Assembly (NCBI GenBank): GCA_000831005.1
Contig: CP007152.1
Location: 62,001 to 126,000 of the forward strand
Source of the DNA: Marinobacter salarius
Lineage (GTDB): Bacteria > Pseudomonadota > Gammaproteobacteria > Pseudomonadales > Oleiphilaceae
Length of the DNA: 64,000 nucleotides
Reading direction: 5' to 3'
Positions 59,396-64,000 of this stretch are shown piece after piece. The translations under genes were made by a program, and so were the position numbers. Every line of letters begins with the position of its first letter. Within the stretch, counting starts at the first letter, position 1. Under the pieces are notes generated by a model. It was given only the letters and a program-made list of their open reading frames with translations, was not told the DNA's origin and did no database searches.

Positions 59396-59503
59396 GGGTG
59401 GCCGGTCACTGCTTCCCGGGAGCGTCTGAAACCAGGGATGGTTTCAGTCGAGCGCACATGGATGTGCTTGTAGCGTATCCCGGGAAGCAGTGACCGGCCA
59501 CCC
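59396..59503 (-). repeat. long-hairpin element copy 7 (rsgA/orn gap)
   Basis: Arms 59396-59421 and 59478-59503 form a perfect 26-bp stem (GGGTGGCCGGTCACTGCTTC...). The inner hairpins are a 9-bp stem with loop GGGA (59426-59447) and GCACATGGATGTGC (59454-59467), joined by the conserved spacer TCGAGC. This is the only copy outside the atu region. It lies between divergent rsgA and orn, so it is 5' of both genes, 31 bp upstream of the orn ATG. Confidence 0.85.
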
Positions 59504-59534
59504 ATGCATGCATTGGAAGGCTGGGAGTCACCGA

Positions 59535-60077
59535 ATGCCAGAAGCCAACTACCTTGTCTGGATTGACCTGGAAATGACGGGGTTAGACCCGGAAAAAGAG
59601 CGCATCATCGAGATAGCAACCATCGTTACGGATTCTGAATTGAACACGATTGAAGAAGGGCCGGTGATTGCCGTTCACCAATCAGACAAACTGCTCAGTG
59701 AAATGGACGAGTGGTGCACGAGGACCCATGGCGAGAGCGGACTGACCCAGCGGGTAAAGGACAGTAAGTACGGCGAGATCGATGCCGAACAGAAAACCCT
59801 GGAATTCCTGCAGCGGTATCTCGAGCCGGGGCAGTCCCCATTATGTGGCAACAGCATCGGCCAGGATCGTCGTTTCCTGGTGAAGTACATGCCGGAACTG
59901 GAAGCCTTCTTTCACTACCGCAACCTGGATGTGAGTACCATCAAGGAGCTGGCCAGGCGCTGGCGGCCGGATGTGCTGGACGGGGTGAAGAAGAAAGGCA
60001 GCCACCTGGCGTTGGACGATATCCGCGACTCCATAGAGGAGCTGCGGCATTACCGGGAACACTTTTTCCAACTTTAG
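59535..60077 (+). CDS. orn: oligoribonuclease
   Basis: 180 residues; a DEDDh 3'-5' exonuclease that degrades 2-5-mers of RNA, including pGpG from c-di-GMP breakdown. Exo motifs: [19 protein letters not shown] (I), [16 protein letters not shown] (II), [18 protein letters not shown] (III, with the His). ATG at 59535 with GGGAG 7-8 nt upstream; in-frame upstream codons reach into the hairpin element. The frame is intact. Its link to the EAL protein and FimX pathway is functional, through c-di-GMP. Confidence 0.96.
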   Translation: MPEANYLVWIDLEMTGLDPEKERIIEIATIVTDSELNTIEEGPVIAVHQSDKLLSEMDEWCTRTHGESGLTQRVKDSKYGEIDAEQKTLEFLQRYLEPGQSPLCGNSIGQDRRFLVKYMPELEAFFHYRNLDVSTIKELARRWRPDVLDGVKKKGSHLALDDIRDSIEELRHYREHFFQL

Positions 60078-60094
60078 GCCGCGGCGCTTTCAAG

Positions 60095-61159
60095 CTATAA
60101 GCCGTGCCTGCGAAGGGCCCAGTGCACATGCTCCCGAACCATCTCTGACGGAAAGTCAGCCCGCTGTTTTAGGGCCTCGATCACTGGGATGGTTGAAGGC
60201 GCATTGCCAAGGCCCACCGCCAGGTTCCTCAGCCATCTCTCGTAACCGGTGCGGCGGATGGCGGAGCCTTCAGTGCGTTTGAGGAATTGTTCTTCCGTCC
60301 AGAGGAACAGCGTAGCCAGTTCGCTGTTGTCCAGGCCATGGCGGGGCTGGAAGTCTTTTTCCGCCGTTGGCTTGCTGAACTTGTTCCAGGGGCAGACCAG
60401 TTGGCAGTCGTCACAACCGAACACGCGGTTACCCATTTTGGGCCGCAGTTCTTCCGGAATGCTGCCCTTGAGTTCAATGGTGAGGTAGCTGATGCATTTG
60501 CGGGCATCGAGTTTGTGGGGGCCTTCAAAGGCATCTGTGGGGCAGATGTCCAGGCACGCGGCGCAACTGCCGCAATGTTCCTTTTCAAACGGTTCGTCCA
60601 GCGGTAATGGCGCGCTGGTAAAGATTTCTCCGAGGAAGAAAAACGACCCCGCTTTTGGATGAATCAGCATGTTGTTCTTGCCAATCCAGCCCAGGCCCGC
60701 GCGCTGGGCAAGGGCCCTTTCGAGCACAGGAGCGCTGTCTACGAAAGCTCTGTAATCGTATCCCGATACTGCCTCGTCAATGCGTTTTGCCAGGGTCGCC
60801 AGTCGTTTGCGCATCAGCTTGTGATAGTCACGCCCAGTGGCATAGCGGGTAATGTAGGCCTTCTCGGGGTTAGTGAGTATTCGCCCCGGGTTATCGGGCG
60901 CAGGCAGGTAGTCCAGCCGCACGGAAATGACTCTTTGCGTTCCTTCCACCAGTGAGGTGGGGGTATAGCGTTTGTCGCCATGATCTTCCATATACGACAT
61001 TTCGCCGTGAAAACCCTTGCGGAGCCAGTCCTTCAGGCGAGCTCCGTGAGCACCGGTGTCCGGGAGGGTAATGCCGACATCACTAAAGCCGAGTTCCCGG
61101 GCCCAGGATTGGATGTGTTCCGGCAGATGTTCGAGGTTTTGATCGATCGATTCGGTCAT
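60095..61159 (-). CDS. queG: epoxyqueuosine reductase
   Basis: 354 residues; final step of queuosine synthesis in tRNA, cobalamin-dependent. Two 4Fe-4S sets: HCGSCAACLDICPTDAFEGP and FGCDDCQLVCPWNKF. The N-terminal cobalamin-binding region has GARLKDWLRKGFHGEMSYME. The C-terminal HEAT-like segment is GYERWLRNLAVGLGNAPST. ATG at 61159 (MTESIDQNLEHL) is chosen over an upstream in-frame TTG at 61180. The frame is intact. Divergent from nnr. Confidence 0.94.
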   Translation of the reverse strand: MTESIDQNLEHLPEHIQSWARELGFSDVGITLPDTGAHGARLKDWLRKGFHGEMSYMEDHGDKRYTPTSLVEGTQRVISVRLDYLPAPDNPGRILTNPEKAYITRYATGRDYHKLMRKRLATLAKRIDEAVSGYDYRAFVDSAPVLERALAQRAGLGWIGKNNMLIHPKAGSFFFLGEIFTSAPLPLDEPFEKEHCGSCAACLDICPTDAFEGPHKLDARKCISYLTIELKGSIPEELRPKMGNRVFGCDDCQLVCPWNKFSKPTAEKDFQPRHGLDNSELATLFLWTEEQFLKRTEGSAIRRTGYERWLRNLAVGLGNAPSTIPVIEALKQRADFPSEMVREHVHWALRRHGL

Positions 61160-61314
61160 GGAGTGCCAGTCGAGTGGCAACCGGTTTTCCCGGCGGCCCG
61201 AAGGGTAATGAAGTTTAATTTGATTAAGTTATGACCTTTTCCGCTGTTTTGCTATTCTTTACAGGTATCTGGCCGATTTTCTTAATCCGAATTCTTTAGC
61301 GGGAGCCGATTTTC

Positions 61315-62885
61315 ATGCCCCTGTCTGGTGGTCATAGTTTACCAGAAGACCTCTACTCCGCCGATGCGGTGAGGGAGATTGATCGCTATGTAATTGATCA
61401 ACAAGGGGTTGACGGATTTGACCTGATGCAGGCCGCAGCCGCCGGTGCGTTTCGCAGGCTGGTACGCAACTGGCCTGAGCCGGGCCGGGTTCTGGTGCTG
61501 TGTGGCGCCGGCAACAATGGCGGTGACGGCTATTTGGTGGCGGCCAATGCCGTACGCCATGGTTTGGATGTGGACTGTATTGCCGTTGCGCCGACGGGAA
61601 AATTATCTGGTGATGCCCGCAAGGCCTGGCAAAAATCCGTGGCCGATGGGGTAAAAGTGCGGGAACTTGCGGATCTTGGTAGCGGCGATGCGCAGCGATC
61701 AATTGCCAGCGTCGGTTTAATCGTGGACGCCATGTTGGGAACCGGCGTAACAGGCGCTCCCAGGGAGCCCTTTGCGGCGATGATCGACGCGTGCAATGAG
61801 GCGCCTGCGCCCGTAATGGCGATTGATTTGCCGTCCGGCCTGAACGCAACCACTGGAGCGGTGGTCGGACAGGCGATACGGGCTAATGCAACAGTGACCT
61901 TTATTGGGCTCAAGGCCGGACTGTTTACGGGGCAGGGGGCTGAGTGTGGGGGTGACATCCTGTTCGAGTCCCTGGATACCGATGACTGGGCCTCCGAGAG
62001 CGGTCAGCAGCCTTTTGCTCGCCGGGTTGACTGGCGGTCGATTCGTTCGGTCATCCCCAGGCGATCAAGAACCGCGCATAAGGGTCGTTTCGGGCACGTG
62101 CTCGTGGTGGCCGGGGACCGGGGTTTTGGCGGTGCCGGCCTGTTGGCAGCCGAAGCAGCGGCAAGAGCCGGTGCCGGACTGGTTACGCTGGCCACGCGCC
62201 CGGAATACGTCTCACCGGCCCTCGCGCGCTGTCCATCGGTCATGGTGCAGGGCTGATTCATGGTTCTGAACTGCCGCCGTTGATTGAAGCGGCGGATGTC
62301 ATAGTCTGTGGTCCGGGCATCGGCCAGGGTGCCTGGGGGCAGCAGATGCTCCAGCAGGTGGTTGCGAGCGGTAAGCCGAGGGTGCTCGATGCAGATGCCC
62401 TCAACCTGATGGCCTCAAGGGTGGCGCAGCCGGCACACAATCATATCCTTACCCCGCATCCTGGAGAGGCGGCGCGGCTTCTGGCGTGTGATGTGGCGGA
62501 AATTGAAGAGGATCGTGTAGGCGCTGCCGGGCGAATCTCTCAGATGTTTGGCGGAGTTGTGCTGCTTAAGGGGGCCGGAACGGTGGTGGCAGGCGGAGGT
62601 GCAGTGCCGGACGTTGTCAGCGGCAGTAACCCCGGCATGGCGACTGGTGGCATGGGGGATGTTCTTTCGGGCGTGCTGGGTAGTTTGTACGCTCAACTGA
62701 AGGATGCCCGTGTTGCAACCTCGGCAGGCGCTGCATTGCATCTGGCGGCTGCGGACCTGGCGTCGGAAACCCGCGGTTATATGGGGCTGTTGCCGATGGA
62801 CGTTATTGAGGCCCTGTCACAGGTATTGGTGGATTCTGAGCGCTGGCCGGATCGTCGTTCGGCTGGCGATGGTGGAGACGAATGA
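61315..62885 (+). CDS. nnr: bifunctional NAD(P)HX epimerase/dehydratase (one frame break)
   Basis: About 523 residues; repairs hydrated NAD(P)H. N-terminal YjeF_N epimerase: MQAAAAGAFRRLVRNWPEPG, VLCGAGNNGGDGYLVA and AIDLPSGLNATTG. C-terminal ribokinase-fold dehydratase: GRFGHVLVVAGDRGFGGAGL, ILTPHPGEAARLL and GGMGDVLSGVLGSL. The frame breaks near 62253: RCPSVMVH must continue as GLIHGSELPPLIEAADVIV, one base missing. Its stop overlaps the tsaE start (ATGA). Confidence 0.94.
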
Positions 62886-63390
62886 TGGACGTTGCAGCGC
62901 AGGAGCTCTCGCTGTTCCTGAAGGATGAGGTGGCAACAGAAAACCTTGGAAGGGGGCTCGCTACCGTTGTGGTTCAGGCCGGACAGGGAGCCACTGTATT
63001 TCTCGAGGGCAACCTGGTACGGGAAAGACGACCCTGAGCCGTGGAGTTATGCGTGGCCTTGGCCATGACGGGGCTGTTAAAAGCCCGACCTACACCATTG
63101 TGGAGCCGTATGAGCACCTGAGCCCTCCCGCTTACCACTTCGACCTATACAGATTGGGTGATCCGGAGGAGCTGGAGTACATGGGGATACGTGATTACTT
63201 TCAGGGCCAGAGCCTTTGTTTGATTGAGTGGCCCGAGCGGGGTCAGGGAATCCTTCCGGATCCTGACCTTTGGATACGCTTGAGTGTCAGTGGAGATGGG
63301 CGTAAAGCGCTTGTCTTGGCGGCAACGGCTGTGGGTGTGGGGCTGCAGGCCAGGCTTGCGGCAATACCGTTGTCGAGTGTTCGAGGTTAA
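62882..63390 (+). CDS. tsaE: tRNA threonylcarbamoyladenosine biosynthesis ATPase TsaE (one frame break)
   Basis: About 169 residues; ATPase that drives the TsaBD complex in t6A synthesis. ATG at 62882 overlaps the nnr stop, with GGAG 5 nt upstream. The Walker A loop appears only after repair of a break near 63020: FLEGNL to GTGKTTLSRGV, one G lost from CTG-GGT-ACG. Further motifs: VKSPTYTIVEPYE, YHFDLYRLGDPEELEYMGI and IEWPERGQGILP. An essential gene in most bacteria. Confidence 0.93.
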
Positions 63391-63424
63391 TTATGTGTGA
63401 TCAGTGCAGGTGGGCAGGAAAATG

Positions 63425-64000
63425 ATGGCAAGAATGTTCTCCAGATGGTGCCTGGCCGGTAGTGTAATGCTGACTCTGTTGTTTCCTATGGCAGCAATGG
63501 CGGGCGTTAACGTGGAAGGCGTGAGGATCTGGCCCGCGCCGGACCATACCCGGCTGGTGCTGGATGTTGCCGACAAGATTGATCACAAGGTGTTTGCCCT
63601 TTCCGGGCCTTCGCGCCTGGTGATTGACCTTGAGAACACGACGCTCAAGGCCGATTTTGACAAGCTCGATCTCTCGGGCAGTCCCGTAAAGCGTATCCGC
63701 AGCGCCCCGCGCAACGGTAATGATCTTCGGGTAGTGCTCGATCTGAAGAGTGACATCAAGCCGCGCAGCTTTCAGCTCGAACCCAATCAGCAGTACGGTC
63801 ACCGGTTGGTCGTTGACCTGATTGACGAAGGTGGTCTGAAGGCTCGAAAGCCTTCGGAGCCAACCGTCACCGAAAACGCCAACGGCAAGCGGGATATTAT
63901 CGTGGTGGTTGATGCCGGCCACGGCGGCGAAGACCCGGGAGCAATCGGCCCCCGGGGCACCCGAGAAAAGGACGTGGTGTTGAGAATGTCGAAAACCCTG
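63425..64000 (+). CDS. amiB: N-acetylmuramoyl-L-alanine amidase, N-terminal part
   Basis: 192 codons are in the window, open to the right edge. Signal peptide RWCLAGSVMLTLLFPMAAMA, then an AMIN domain (VRIWPAPDHTRLVLDVADK, LSGPSRLVIDLENT, LRVVLDLKSDIKPRSFQLEP), a linker, and the start of the Amidase_3 domain (DIIVVVDAGHGGEDPGAIGP, with zinc-ligand His, and REKDVVLRM). AmiB/AmiC-type enzyme that splits septal peptidoglycan. ATG at 63425 is chosen for spacing to AGGA; ATG at 63422 is equally in frame. The position after tsaE is conserved in gammaproteobacteria. Confidence 0.93.
   Translation, partial: MARMFSRWCLAGSVMLTLLFPMAAMAGVNVEGVRIWPAPDHTRLVLDVADKIDHKVFALSGPSRLVIDLENTTLKADFDKLDLSGSPVKRIRSAPRNGNDLRVVLDLKSDIKPRSFQLEPNQQYGHRLVVDLIDEGGLKARKPSEPTVTENANGKRDIIVVVDAGHGGEDPGAIGPRGTREKDVVLRMSKTL

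Noticed and set aside
14990..59503. The hairpin elements as ordinary intrinsic terminators
   Set aside because: No T-run follows either outer arm, several lie inside a one-direction operon, and one lies 5' of both flanking genes.

Overview
The window looks like a chromosomal segment from a marine gammaproteobacterium related to Marinobacter and Pseudomonas. The right half has the gene order known around Pseudomonas aeruginosa parE/parC-serB-fimX-psd-motAB-rsgA-orn-queG-nnr-tsaE-amiB. The left half carries a complete acyclic-terpene (citronellol/geraniol) utilisation cluster in the same order as P. aeruginosa atuR-atuABCDEFGH. I saw no rRNA, tRNA, insertion sequence, prophage or CRISPR array.

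Layout. 1-4.2 kb: two divergent alpha/beta hydrolases, an OmpA-type glycine-zipper lipoprotein, a secreted subtilase and a small coiled-coil protein. 4.4-9.8 kb: serA divergent from a D-2-hydroxyglutarate dehydrogenase-like flavoprotein, a DUF2244 membrane protein, a sirtuin lacking the zinc cysteines, and an ABC1/UbiB-family kinase. 9.9-13.9 kb: FAH-family hydrolase, apt plus an AzgA-type purine permease (purine salvage), a TRIC-like channel, and a BLUF blue-light receptor with a C-terminal membrane anchor. 14-27.9 kb: quinone oxidoreductase, then atuHGFEDCBA on the minus strand with divergent atuR. 28-32.4 kb: a TRAP-type importer set (TatT-like lipoprotein, binding protein, large permease). 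32.5-35.7 kb: a large subtilase lipoprotein overlapping a PrcB-like lipoprotein. 35.8-48.4 kb: parE, SLC13 permease, EAL protein, cytochrome b561/YceI pair, chemoreceptor, parC, serB. 48.4-64 kb: fimX and a conserved neighbour, the EF-P lysylation genes (epmB, efp, epmA), psd, motAB, rsgA, orn, queG, nnr, tsaE and the start of amiB.

Two features cut across the annotation. First, 22 genes, including essential ones such as parC, parE, serA and tsaE, contain about 30 frame breaks, nearly all single-base losses. This looks like systematic sequencing or consensus error, not gene decay, so each such gene is annotated as one CDS with the break noted. Second, seven intergenic elements of about 104-122 bp share one architecture: a long outer inverted repeat whose sequence differs between copies but keeps pairing, enclosing two small hairpins with a conserved core (ACRTCCMTGTRSGCTYG). 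Six of the seven lie within or beside the atu cluster. I cannot match them to a named repeat family, and they are the most interesting structure here.
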